The notes beneath the pieces are model-generated. The model was not told the origin of the DNA and searched no databases. It saw only the letters and a program-made list of their open reading frames with translations. A stretch of DNA of 64,000 bases from Branchiostoma floridae (Eukaryota; Chordata; Leptocardii; Amphioxiformes; Branchiostomatidae): positions 12,664,212 through 12,728,211 of the forward strand of contig NC_049981.1 in the NCBI RefSeq assembly GCF_000003815.2, written 5' to 3'. How positions within the stretch are numbered: the stretch's first letter is position 1; every line of letters begins with the position of its first letter. The position numbers and the translations under genes are program-made. This document shows positions 1-10,236 of the stretch, piece by piece.

Positions 1-1747
1 CACTGTGTTATAACTATAAAAGCTATCTACCACCCAAATGTCTTGACTATATCACGCCCGGGACAAGATATACATCGAAAAAACGGCTATGATAGAATAT
101 TCTCTTTAATTATGCAAATGTATTCCTAATTTGCATAATTAGTATCTTATCTTGTACAACGTTGCCTAAGGTACCTACATACCAAAAATCATGACAATCC
201 GTTGTTCCCTTCTTGAGTTATCCTCGTCAGAACTTTTTGACAAAAATGCCCCTGCTATCCCGAAACTAGACGCTAGGGGGCCCAAACTTATGTCATTTCT
301 TCCTGAGCACAAGAGCTATCTAATACTCAAAAATCGTGACCATAGCAAGTTCAGAATGCCAAAATAGCAAAACCGGAAGTTGCGCTGCAGTACCAAGGGG
401 AGCCGCTAGGGGGCCCAAATTCTAATCATTTCCAGCTTTCGTCACACACTACCAACACACCAAGTATGAAACCAATCCACCCAACCGTTCATGAGTTATT
501 TTGTTTACACACAGACACACAGTCACACACACATACACACAGACAAACACAGGGTAAACTAGAGTTCGGCGACCTCATACCTCCATGAAAATTTAGAGCT
601 TTTGTAAATTTCATGCAATTGACTAACATATTAACATAATTTATGCATGGTGTTGTTCATCATTGACTAACGTACACATTAAACAATTATAAAATCCCCA
701 TTATTAATCATAAAGCGGTTTTGCAATTTTTACATCATTAAAAATTATGTAAATAAGTTCCTCATTACCATAATTGGTATCTGCTTATATTCCACCTATC
801 ATAATGAACATGTGTTACATTAATTGAAGTCCAGCTATTGAAAACAATGGAATTCTACAATTTCTTCATTAATTATGTAAATTAAGTCCTCATTTGCGTA
901 ACATGATCATTATGAACATCTTTGTCTAAGGTATCCGCATGCCTAATATGATGCCAATCCGTCAATCCTTTCTGCAGTTATCCTCCTTGGAATGTTTTGA
1001 CAACAATGCCCCTGCAGTTTAGAAATTAAATGTTAGGGGGATGAAACTTGTCCCACTTTGTCATGACACTGAAAGCTATCTACCACCCAAATGTCAAGAC
1101 CATATCACGTCCAGGACAAAAGACACATAGAAAAAACTGCTATAATGGAATATTCCCATTAACTATGCAAATGTATTCCTATTTTGCATAATTAGTATTT
1201 CATTTTGTAAATCATTGTCTAAGGTACCTACATACCAAAAATCATTAAAATCCGTTGTTCCCTTCTTGAGTTATGAAAAGTCCTTTTTACCAACAAATTT
1301 CTACCCATTTTGAACTACATGGTACGGTCCGCCTGTGACATGTGGAGGTCAAGGAGTCATGACCCATGGGCCTAAGGAACGCGTCAACCTTGGTGTGCAG
1401 GCTAGGGGTGGAATCAACCAAACCAGGCTGGGGGTTGTAATGCTTCAGAAGTTTATGACAAAAATGCCCCTGCTATCCCTAAACTAACCGCTAGGGAGCC
1501 CAAACTTATGTCACTAATTCCTGACCACAAGAGCTATCTAACACCCAAAATTCGTGACCATAGCTTGTTCAGAAGATGAGAAAACACACCCGGAAGTTGC
1601 GCTGCAGTACCAATGGAAGCCGATAGAGGGCCCAAAATCTAATCATTTCCAGCTTTCATCACACCCTACCAACACACCAAGTATGAAACCAATCCACAAA
1701 GCCGTTCTTGAGTTATCTTGTTTACACACACACAAACGCAGGGTAAA
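1..1747. repeat. Diverged tandem/dispersed satellite-like repeat, no gene
   Basis: The stretch is built from related blocks. The block at about 1-590 recurs at about 1060-1760, and a third, more diverged block lies at about 860-1060. Shared landmarks are AAGCTATCTACCACCCAAAT at 19 and near 1070, GGTACCTACATACCAAAAAT at about 170 and 1220, and AATGCCCCTGCTATCC near 245 and 1463. Within each block the motif beginning GAGCTATCTA appears to recur after roughly 290 bp, so the unit may itself be a duplicated shorter repeat. Only short ORFs are present and none is recognisable. It abuts the mobile repeat that starts near 1748. Confidence 0.7.
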
Positions 1748-2579
1748 CAAGAGTTCGTAGACCTCAGGCCTGCATGAAATGTATTGGGTGTCTGTGGACC
1801 TATTGTGTATTTTTTTCCTTTTTGTCCGTGGTTGCGTGGTTGGAAAAGTGAGATTTTCACCGTGTTAGTTGTGCACCATGCAAAAGTCTGAAATTCCATT
1901 TTCGGAATGTGTAAGTTTGGGCATGGATGAACATTACTTATTTTGGACTTCTTAAGCATGTAACCAACCACAGTACCTTGAAGTTGTTGAGACGACTTTT
2001 CCTACCTTTTTTTGTCTCAGATGGCCCTTGTTGTTATTCTGTCACATATGATACTCAGTACTGATATCTTCCTATTTCAATGTACTGACCTAATGCAGCT
2101 GCTAAATCTCCGTAGTGTGGCAATGATATTCATTAAAGATTTATTTCTGGAGTGCTATAACACTTGGCACTGGAAGGTTATTTGCATAATTTGACCAATT
2201 AAGTTTTTACCGTAGTTCCATAGACAACATGAATAGTGGTAGCCCCCATCCAGCAGCAACAGTTAGTCCCCATGGTGGTATGATATTTTTATTCAATCCA
2301 TCCAACAAAAACCTAAATTTCTTGAAGTACCTAAGCCAAATTTAACAGCAAAATTTACTATTCAAAATGTCCCTGTTATTCCCATTCATAGATGGCAAGC
2401 TGCTGGCAACTTCAAAAAGTTCAGAAAGCTGTTGTAGTCAGAGTAAACACCCAGCAAACAACCCCCAAAATCAATGAGCAGTTGCTTAGAGGGGGAAAAC
2501 AATTTCATCATATTTTTGCAGTGACAAAATGCAACAAACGATACCAAATTTAAAACAGAACAAAGCTTCTACCACTTAA

Positions 2580-3225
2580 GGTATCTCGGTTGGCTAAATT
2601 GGCATTTTGACCTTCCACTGATTTCTTATTAATAAATTAAGAAAGAATGGAGCCGTAACGAATGTTGATAGATGGGCATTAAAGAATTCTAAATCTGATT
2701 TTTTGGGGGCCAAATTGATGACGTCATCATTTTTATTGCCTCTGATATTATTTTTTTCTATGACAAAATACAGCACTTTGGTACATACCACTGTAATGAA
2801 ACTTCGTTTTTCGTTGCATAATGATGAAAGCTACAAACGTAGTGTTGCGCAAATTGATATCTACTAATGATCTGTAGTAATTAGAAAATGTTTGTTTTCA
2901 TCTAATTAAAAAAATTAATTCTTAATAACTACAGATCATTAGTAGATATCAGTTTGCGCAACACTACGTTTGTAGCTTTCATCATTATGCAACGAAAAAC
3001 GAAGTTTCATTACAGTGGTATGTACCAAAGTGCTGTATTTTGTCATAGAAAAAAATAATATCAGAGGTAATAAAAATGATGACGTCATCAATTTGGCCCA
3101 AAAAAATCAGATTTAGAATTTTTTAATGCCCATCTATCAACATTCGTTACGGCTTCATTCTTTCTTAATTCATTAATAAGAAAACAGTGGAAGGTCAAAA
3201 TGCCAATTTAGCCAACCGAGATACC
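2580..3225. mobile_element. Fold-back MITE inserted at TTAA
   Basis: Two arms of about 300 bp are near-perfect reverse complements, beginning GGTATCTCGGTTGGC at 2580 and ending GCCAACCGAGATACC at 3225, around a short AT-rich loop at about 2881-2926. TTAA flanks both sides (2576-2579 and 3226-3229). The homologous position in copy B of the host repeat has a single TTAA (33106-33109) and no insert, so insertion with TTAA duplication is shown directly. TTAA duplications are known for piggyBac and Kolobok transposons. The GG start fits neither family decisively. There is no coding capacity. Confidence 0.9.
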
Positions 3226-3774
3226 TTAACCCTGTATGTACTATAGATTAAGCAGGCACAAAAATCAAGCGACCATGACTAGCCCCAAACTACAAATTAC
3301 CTGCATACAATACGGAAATGGCATCCCCAAAGAAACAACAAGAAACACAGGAAGATAATATACAAACCTTTCTCTTACACTCAAGCTCCATACATTTCTC
3401 CTCCACTTTAGAAAGTTGTATCTTCTTCTGATTGCCAAACAGGGTAAAGGAACTTGTACCAGAACTTTAAACTCAGTACTACACAGCTCTCAAAACACCA
3501 CAAAGACTAAGAAGCAAACTCAAATTTTACCTAACAGCAACAGATACTTGTACAAACTGAAATGAACTAGTACATCATCTGGCTGGAAACGCTGTTGATA
3601 CAAAGTAGCCTGATACATTGAAGGTGGCAGAAGCCAGTGCAAAAACAGATGACGGTTCTACACGTAAGCTTAAAGACCTATCAATCAACCCAAACCCAAC
3701 GTCACCTGTTTTTACAACCAAGCAGATAATGGGGGGATGCCCCAACCACACAAAAACAGGGTCAACCTACAGTA

Positions 3775-4370
3775 TCAAGTTCAAGCACTAGGAGGCCCAA
3801 AATCAAACCTGACCACCAGGACATCAGCAACAACCCACGTAACAAATAGCAACATGATGGCACCTTGCGTTCCGGAGATACAGCGCACGCCCCGTGCCCG
3901 CACAAAAGGTAACCTGGAATGTCAAGTTCAAGCACCAAGGGCGCCAAAATCAAAATTGAGAATTATTCAGCCACCGCCGACACATGTGCCAAATATCATC
4001 GCGCCCGCACCAACCATTCAGAAGATATAACTCCGGAAAAACCCCTCCCGGACACAAAATTCGACCTGCCGTGTCAAGTTCAAACGCGACAAGGCCCAAA
4101 GTCAATCCTAGGCAACAGGCAACAGCCCCCCACCCATGAACCAAAAATCGTTGCAATGGCACGTATCGTTCCGGACACACAGCGCCAAAAGTGCCCAAAA
4201 AACACAAAAAATGCCACCTTCAATGTCAAGTTCAAGCGCCAGGAGGCCCAAAATCAAACCTGAGTGTCAAGCCACCACCCCCAACCCACGTACCAAAAAT
4301 CGTCGTGCTCGCACCATCCGTTCTCGAGATACAGCGCCCTAAATCCCCAGCTTCCAAAAGTTCCCACGCC
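3775..4370 (+). repeat. Array of ~150-bp tandem repeats in the mobile element
   Basis: The anchor TCAAGTTCAA or close variants recurs at 3775, 3922, 4074 and 4226, giving a period of 147-152 bp. Each unit also carries a GGAGGCCCAAAATCAAACCT-like block, a CCCACGTACCAAAAATCG-like block and an ATCCGTTCTCGAGATACAGC-like block. Several overlapping ORFs with look-alike peptides arise because the period is not a constant multiple of three, so the same peptide appears in successive frames. A real coding role is therefore unlikely. The same array is present in copy B at 31982-32640. Confidence 0.8.
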
Positions 4371-4383
4371 CGTGAAAACCATA

Positions 4384-4466
4384 CCTGCATACATGCAGGT
4401 AAATATAACCTCCATTCCATTCCATTTCATGGAGGTAAATATAACCTCCATGACATGGCATGGAGG
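4384..4466. repeat. Three successive short hairpins with a common spacer
   Basis: Three inverted repeats follow one another: CCTGCAT/ATGCAGG (4384-4399), CCTCCAT/ATGGAGG (4409-4435) and CCTCCATG/CATGGAGG (4445-4466). They are separated by the same spacer, TAAATATAA. Copy B of the element has only the first hairpin, at its edge near 31966-31981. This may be a terminal structure of the element that was amplified here, or the edge of a second element. Confidence 0.7.
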
Positions 4467-4473
4467 TAATTAG

Positions 4474-5829
4474 CATGACGTCAATGAAAAGCCTGTATCA
4501 TAAAATATACAAAATGGTTACCTGAGGTACAGTGAATGCGTTACTCATATGGCTTTACCGTTGAACGTAAGATTACCAAATCGTCAGATACACACGCACG
4601 TTAAGGGGCTCGAAGCCTAAGACCTCGACCAAAGTCCAGCCCTTAAAGTCCAGCCCTTTAAAGTGCAGGTACCGAGGGACTCCCTCCCCCCGTCCAACTA
4701 ATCATGGGTGGGCGTAATCCTTCTTCCTAATCTGTTATCATTTCAAAGAACGATGGACAATTGTCTAGTAGGACATCTGTGCCTCAAACCAAATGTCACA
4801 TCAACAGTGGAGAAAACTCACTGAAACTTCAGGCGCATCTGTACGAACCGATACCGGGTCGTGTTGCGGTTGTCACGGGTCTGCAGCTGACGCTGGGTGA
4901 AAGTATCAGGCAGAGGTCAAAGTTCAAACTACCTAGAATTAGGTCAGGGTATCAGAACACAGTTTGTTTCGCCTATGGGGGTTCGACACCTCAAAATGTA
5001 ATGCTGGGTGCAGAATTTAATATGTTAAAGTTCAGGGTACCGTCAACTAAATATCTGAAAATGTTGTGTTGTTGTTGTTGTCCTTGCTTTACGTCTATGA
5101 GCGCCGGCTTGTTCTTTCACAAACGCCACATACTGTATATTTGCCCCCCAGCGGACGTCATGGAACTGCAGCCAACACACAGGCAGTGCCCGGTGTGAAG
5201 CCAAGGCCTTCAAGTATCGCCAAATAATCATGGCGCAAATTTTAATCGTAACAATATCAAGGCGCAAATTCACGCCGACCGAATAAACACGACCGTAATC
5301 CAACTTGTAGAGTGAAAAATGTATTCCTCTACCATTCAGCACAGTTTCTACCTCGCTGTCGTACATAGAACATAGAAGATTAACTACGGCGTTTTCAAGT
5401 AATGTGACACACTACTTTATACCCGAACTACTACTGGACGAAGGTTGCGGATAAATACTGTGTGAAACCTCAACATTCACCCCCTCTTTGGAACACGATT
5501 TTAGCAACATCGACCAACGCCATGTGGTTTTCAAATAGACCGTCAACAGTGGTCATCGATCATTGGAAGGTCTCTTGGTACGAAGTTTCCGGACTGCAGG
5601 AGTTGTTGGCGAATCATGAGTGTTTCAAGTTAAGCACCTATAACGTTAACAGTAACCTAAAATTAGGGTTAGTGAAAAGAATTCGCAAACAGGCAAATCA
5701 TTGGAAAGGTCTCTTGGTATTAAGAAGTTGTAAACTGAAATTCGTTTTAAGATTTCACCGAATTTTCTCAACTTCTGGCGAATTTCGCATCGAAACGTGT
5801 TTTCTCAGGTGGGCGTGACATAAATAAAA
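4474..5829. other. Intergenic, no supported gene
   Basis: Only ORFs without convincing starts or domains are present. A 145-codon open frame at 4761-5198 opens with TTG and ends in a cysteine-rich run from a GTT repeat, so it is not called. A CTCTTGGTA-containing phrase occurs twice (about 5571 and 5711), a trace of local duplication. Confidence 0.6.
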
Positions 5830-5831
5830 TA

Positions 5832-5958
5832 CAACACGGTATTTTCCGCATCACCCTCGGTCCCAGCCCTCCCGTGGGTCGGATTGCCCTCCGGCCTTCA
5901 GGCGATCCTGCCCGCGGTCGGGCTGGTACCTCGGGTGATGGCGGAATACACCGTGTTG
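5832..5958. mobile_element. 127-bp GC-rich MITE flanked by TA
   Basis: The terminal inverted repeats begin CAACACGG and run for about 30 bp with a few mismatches, including TTCCGCATCACCC on the left and GGGTGATGGCGGAA on the right. TA dinucleotides flank both ends (5830-5831 and 5959-5960). The inner part is also partly self-complementary and much more GC-rich than its surroundings. No coding capacity. TA flanks suggest a Tc1/mariner-type target, but the superfamily is not proven. Confidence 0.75.
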
Positions 5959-5961
5959 TAA

Positions 5962-6948
5962 TCTATATATATACAATAAAGGTCTTCATTTACTATTCCC
6001 CCTCTTTGTCCAATATCTACTATTTGACGATCCACTAAGCCTGGTAGATGCTACTGCTCACCACAACACACGTGTACATTGTATATGCAATGCATTACAT
6101 GTATTAACTTCATCGATAAGGGCAGAAGGTCATCTGAGGCCAGGGGTCATTTAAGGACAGCGACTTCATTTAGTGATATTATCAATAACTAATTGTTTTC
6201 CATTTGAGACGTCATAAAAGGAAAATAACGCCCCAAGGTGTGTTTACAAAACGTTGGGACTGAAAAGGCGAGTCGGAGATGTCCTCGTACCATTGGGAGG
6301 CCCAGAGAAAACAGAAGATGTTGGACAAGCGGTGTTTCCCGGCCAAGGGCGAAGGGGGGTCCGAGGTGTCCTCCGTCCGGGAGGGTGGCTCCGCTCAATC
6401 CAGCCAGGCGTCATCACCATGTAGTAGGTAGGGTGGTGATAACGGTTTATATACCTTTGATTGGGGGAATCTGTGGCGATGCCTTTTTATCTGTGTATAG
6501 CTCTTCGGTGTCTCCCTTTACGGGGCTATTTACATTTGCAAATTTGACTTAATCAGAACTGTTATCTGTATTTTCACTGTATCGAATGATGTCGTTTATA
6601 CTGTTTATATATACATGTATAGAATACGCCTTCTCAAAACAACCACATCGACCTCGAAGCATTGTCAACAAGACGTTGACTGACTGATAAATGTGTTGTT
6701 AAACTGGATTTTCACTTAATTTTTTTCTGCTGTTGATGGTATTGTCTAGATGACACTTGATTGTTCTAGAAGTTGAACGTAGGGTAGCATTGGTGGGACG
6801 TCATATTAGCGGCCGGGCTAGGGTGATTAACCGACGTGTTCTCGAATGCAATTTTTTTCATTATCAGTTATATGATTATGCAGTAGATACACGGATGTAT
6901 TAGTTTTATAGTAAAAAGAACAAGTCCATCCGTTAAAGTGCACCCTTA
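5962..6948. other. Intergenic, no supported gene
   Basis: No recognisable coding, RNA or repeat feature was found. A GC-richer patch at about 6240-6420 gives an open frame, but it has no family resemblance and no splice context. Confidence 0.5.
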
Positions 6949-7187
6949 CTGCATTCAATGCATCAAGCTTGCGTCACTGCGGGGTTCGTTCACTGCGTCA
7001 CTCCGTTTCTTTATTTTCTGTGATTCTTTATAACTTAGATATTGTAATACGGATTACTTAGAAGACGACAAAATACACAAAAAGTCAGAAAATTCGCTCT
7101 TTATCTCAGAAATTCGTTGATTATTTTTCAAAACTTGTTCAAACGCCGCAGTGACGCAAGTTTGACGCAAGTGCATTGAGAGTGCAG
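6949..7187. mobile_element. 239-bp MITE with ~35-bp imperfect TIRs
   Basis: The left end CTGCATTCAATGCATCAAGC and the following CTTGCGTCACTGCGG are mirrored on the right by CCGCAGTGACGCAAG and a terminal GAGTGCAG. Its right-hand half (CTTAGAAGAC...AAATACACAAAA...GCAGTG) recurs in a LEO1 intron at about 18230-18355, so the family is dispersed. No ORF. Confidence 0.65.
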
Positions 7188-7192
7188 CAAAA

Positions 7193-7291
7193 CTACGAAA
7201 GCTTCACCCTCGTTTTTCAGCACTCGGTTCCAGTGCTGCAACACTGGATTTACAGTGCAGAATACCAGTGCGGAAGGTGAAGCTTTCGTAG
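7193..7291. mobile_element. 99-bp MITE with perfect 16-bp TIRs
   Basis: CTACGAAAGCTTCACC at 7193-7208 is the exact reverse complement of GGTGAAGCTTTCGTAG at 7276-7291. The interior carries short CAGTGCTG/CACTGG-type repeats. It lies immediately upstream of the small ORF at 7365 and may therefore sit in its promoter. Confidence 0.65.
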
Positions 7292-7364
7292 ACTTGATCA
7301 ACAGTAGTCGTTGAACCGCTTTTGTCTTGTTTTGGCGGTAACATTCAGTGGTGGGTCCTCTGTC

Positions 7365-7619
7365 ATGACCGACAGCGCAGTGTCAACCCCACCCCCCTCT
7401 CCCACACCGCCGGAAACCAAGAAAGACGCAATTCCGCTTGACAAGGAACTGCAAAGGAGGCTGGGAATGTTGATGAAGAGGGAAGTACAGCAGCCGATGA
7501 GCAAGATGGTGAGGAGCAACCTGTTAAAAGAAGTCGACGGCTTCCATCGTGCGATGTCCCGACGATCGGCCAAGCTCCCAGGCCGGTATACCTCTTTGGA
7601 CTACGCCCAACAGTGGTGA
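7365..7619 (+). CDS. Possible small protein, 84 aa, unknown function
   Basis: The start ATG at 7365 gives an 84-residue protein: a proline-rich N-terminus (PPPSPTPPE at about residues 10-18), then a charged helical-looking stretch with LQRRLGMLMKREVQQ and SKMVRSNLLKE, ending with tryptophan. The frame is open further upstream to 7311. Composition is GC-richer than the flanks, as real exons in this window are. A consensus poly(A) signal AATAAA follows at 7889, so a single-exon transcript of about 0.6 kb is plausible. TAACATTCAG at 7339-7348 could alternatively be a splice acceptor, making this a last exon. No family was recognised and it may be spurious. Confidence 0.4.
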   Translation: MTDSAVSTPPPSPTPPETKKDAIPLDKELQRRLGMLMKREVQQPMSKMVRSNLLKEVDGFHRAMSRRSAKLPGRYTSLDYAQQW

Positions 7620-7888
7620 CCTGAGAAACATTTTCGCGTTTTTTTGCGGTTCTTCAAACTTTGCCAATTGTCACAAAGTGGTGATCTTATGAGAAACTTT
7701 TCCGCGGTTCTTTGTTAATTGTCACGTCACGGCATGGTGCACGCTGTCCCTGTGCCTTTTGATATGTTGTGCGAATGTTACACTTCAAAGAATTCTTGAG
7801 ATGTTCAACACTCGGAACAAAATACATGATTACAGACTGATAAATGCCACCAAACAGTTCGATGAACTGAAAAATACTATATTGGACG

Positions 7889-7894
7889 AATAAA
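7889..7894 (+). promoter_or_regulatory. Candidate poly(A) signal of the 7365 ORF
   Basis: AATAAA lies 270 bp after the stop codon of the small ORF, in an AT-rich context. Confidence 0.35.
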
Positions 7895-7994
7895 GAATTT
7901 GAAAAGAAACATCATCTAATTTTGAATGCATTATTCAATTGTTACTTTTTTGTTCTCTTATTTGGTTTCTACTTCTGATGCATAGTATGTCATA

Positions 7995-8100
7995 AGGCGC
8001 GGACCTGCCGACACAGCCCGTTTCGGGCCCAAAATGGCAAATTTGCAAAGGCGCGGACCTGCGGAAAGTTTTCGGGGTCCAAAAATCAAATTTCCACAGA
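7995..8100. repeat. Two tandem ~54-bp units
   Basis: AAGGCGCGGACCTGC is repeated 54 bp apart. Each copy is followed by a GTTTCGGG(G)CCCAAAA-like or TTTTCGGGGTCCAAAA block. No function is evident. Confidence 0.5.
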
Positions 8101-8421
8101 TCGGCCGACATACTGAGTGTGTCAATAGCCTCGCTCTTTAATTTGATCAGGTTGGTAATGTAAATAGAGGACGGTGTCTGAGAGAAACCGAATTGTAATT
8201 TTTATTTTTATTTTTAAGCAAAAGTATTAAATGGTTGTGTAAAGAGTCCTGCTATATCCGTCAAACAACACAGATTGCTGAGCATATTACACTGTAGCTT
8301 TTCTTATATCATTCCTCAATTATATCTATAGTAAAATAATACGATGGTGAGTTTCACATTGTCATGACTCATGACATTGTTGCAGCAATGCTAACAACTG
8401 TTCCGAACAGACTGCTAACAC

Positions 8422-8736
8422 TTGCCCACCCGCCCACATTGTAAATTTGTATGGGGAGCCAACTCCAAACAAAAGTTCAAAAAAACATTAAATAACTACG
8501 AACATTCTTCAGCCATAGATAATTTTCTCAATAGAACTTACGAGCTAACTCCAAATTCAATCGACTCCGCATTGAAAGATTTGATAACAACCCTACAAGA
8601 AGCCGGTAAAAAAATCACTATAGCTAGTGATGCGACGTACACGGGAGGGTTCTCATCCCGCAAAAAGCGCCCCAATAAAAATAAATGGTTTACCGAGTCC
8701 TGCGTCATTTCAGTACTGCAGTGTTTCCACTTCTAG
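8422..8736 (+). pseudogene. Non-LTR retrotransposon ORF2 fragment (endonuclease/RT linker)
   Basis: An open frame of about 104 codons with no proper ATG resembles the segment of LINE ORF2 proteins between the endonuclease and reverse transcriptase: a lysine-rich stretch after FVWG, a helical region with SALKDLI, and the NKWFTESC motif near its end. No RT core (YADD box) follows and the frame closes at 8736, so this is a 5'- and 3'-truncated remnant. Identification is by pattern only and the clade is not assigned. Confidence 0.45.
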
Positions 8737-9318
8737 CTTAGTAGAAAGCAAAGAGCCAAAATCGTTTCACAGCTAAGACGTGCTAGCAAAACACAATGTA
8801 CAGTTGAACAGCAAAGACACTCGTAACAAGTTTGGCAATGGACAAAAATACATTGCCTGGCGACGGTGGGTGTTGTAGGGTTTTTTGACCAGTGCAAAAT
8901 GTGGAAATATCATTGGAACGGGTTTGGCAACTCCCTGTCCTACTAACCCTGGCACCTAGCCCACCTATAACATAAACTACAGCCAGCAGAAATGTACTAT
9001 CCCTGGTACAACACAATGGTCTGCCTGTAACCTAAACCTACGGCCAGCACTACAGTGTATAGTGGAGAATAAAAAAAAAATAAGAACCAACTGTTTCCAA
9101 CACTTCAGTCCTTGAATGACTTTCTTGCACCTTATCCACATGGCTGTCCTACTTCGTAATATTCCAGTCCATGGGATAACTTGACGGTTGAACTTCCACA
9201 CAGTGGACGTCCTCACCACACAAAGCAATAACCTTTCTCTGGCTTTTACCTACGTGACAGACACAGCAAAGCGTCCTCTAGCTGACCCACAAAACCACCC
9301 TCTGCCATGAAAGCCTGA
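8737..9318. other. Intergenic, nothing recognised
   Basis: No coding or RNA feature stands out. The strand is A/C-biased toward the minisatellite that follows. Confidence 0.5.
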
Positions 9319-9449
9319 AGCATGCCCTACATTCCACATTCCAGCAAGGGACTCAGCATGCCCCACATTCCACCAAGGGACCCAGCATGCCCTACATTCC
9401 ACATTCCACCAAGGGACCCAGCATGCCCTACATTCCACATTCCACCAAG
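9319..9449. repeat. Minisatellite, ~36-bp unit, about 4 copies
   Basis: AGCATGCCCTACATTCC-type units start at 9319, 9355, 9384 and 9420. Most contain CCACCAAGGGACCC. One unit lacks an internal CACATTC segment. The look-alike ORFs in this interval on either strand are products of the repeat. Confidence 0.8.
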
Positions 9450-9745
9450 GTGTTGGAGAGGCAGTGTTGGCATTCCAGTGAAGGTAGCAATGTAGAAATT
9501 TCAGTGGCAATGTTGGAATTCCAGAGAAGGAGGCAATGTTGGGCAGTGCCATTGGAATTCCAGCCAGAGTGGTGAAAGAATGTGCCCCCAAAAGCCAAAC
9601 ATCGCAGGGTTTGGCCTATTTCTCAGTATTGTACAAGATTATATCATATGCTGGCAGGATGATGTTGGGTGCATGGCTGGCTTGCCCATCCATACATGTC
9701 CTTGTGCTTGCAATTTTGCGTGTAACCAGAAAAGGATTTTGAACA

Positions 9746-9747
<2 letters not shown>

Positions 9748-9806
<59 letters not shown>
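9748..9806. repeat. (GT)n microsatellite
   Basis: A perfect GT dinucleotide run of about 59 bp. The Cys-Val and His-Thr ORFs across it are artefacts. Confidence 0.97.
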
Positions 9807-9807
<1 letters not shown>

Positions 9808-10236
9808 CCTTGATATACCTTTAGTATATGCCATGAAAATTACAGTTGGCTCTGAATATAATTACAATTTGCCATCATTCAAGATTATGACCTTAATATG
9901 TAACATTTCCTGTCTACCTATGGTATATGGCTATCCCTATCAGCTGACCTCAGCTGACCCAACCATCCCCTGATCACAGCTTCCTGGGACATGACCCAAA
10001 TTCCATTTCACATTCTTTGAGGCTAACATTCCAAACATTCCTGTGGAAACATGTCTAGCATGCCTGTGGAAACATGCCTGTGCAATTCCTAGAATTTTTG
10101 CAGACTGAACCTAATTTATACCATTTGGCTCGCCTCTGAGGCGTCGCCAAAAAAACTGAGTCTGAGCTGATCCTTACATCTGCTTGGAGATTTGCTCAGC
10201 ACGGAAACGAGGCTTCGGGGCCTTCGCGAAACCAAG

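Larger units (their letters stand above)
1748..4403 (+). mobile_element. ~2 kb unclassified dispersed element, copy A (interrupted by a MITE)
   Basis: This segment is repeated in inverse orientation at 31960-33947. Homology starts at AAGAGTTCGTAGACCTC (about 1750 here; about 33945 in the other copy) and ends just after the near-palindrome CCTGCATACATGCAGG at 4384-4399. Without the 646-bp MITE insert at 2580-3225, copy A is about 2.0 kb, the same as copy B. It ends in an array of ~150-bp tandem repeats. No transposase, reverse transcriptase or other known domain could be recognised, so the class is unknown. The sharp edges and dispersed copies indicate mobility. Confidence 0.75.

Noticed and set aside
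1666-1971. ORF conserved between copy A (minus, 1666-1971) and copy B (plus, 33670-33978) of the mobile repeat
   Set aside because: Similarity is explained by DNA identity of the two copies; the frame extends beyond the element edge in copy A and no domain is recognisable.
3737-4470. Overlapping proline-rich ORFs with similar peptides on both strands
   Set aside because: Produced by a ~150-bp tandem repeat whose period shifts frame; no consistent coding frame.
4761-5198. 145-codon ORF with a cysteine run
   Set aside because: Starts at TTG, no homology pattern, and the cysteine run comes from a GTT simple repeat.
9319-9449. Possible CRISPR-like regular array
   Set aside because: Unit spacing lacks unique spacers and the genome is eukaryotic; it is a minisatellite.
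9580-9973. ORFs containing long Cys-Val or Thr-His runs
   Set aside because: Translation of the GT microsatellite.
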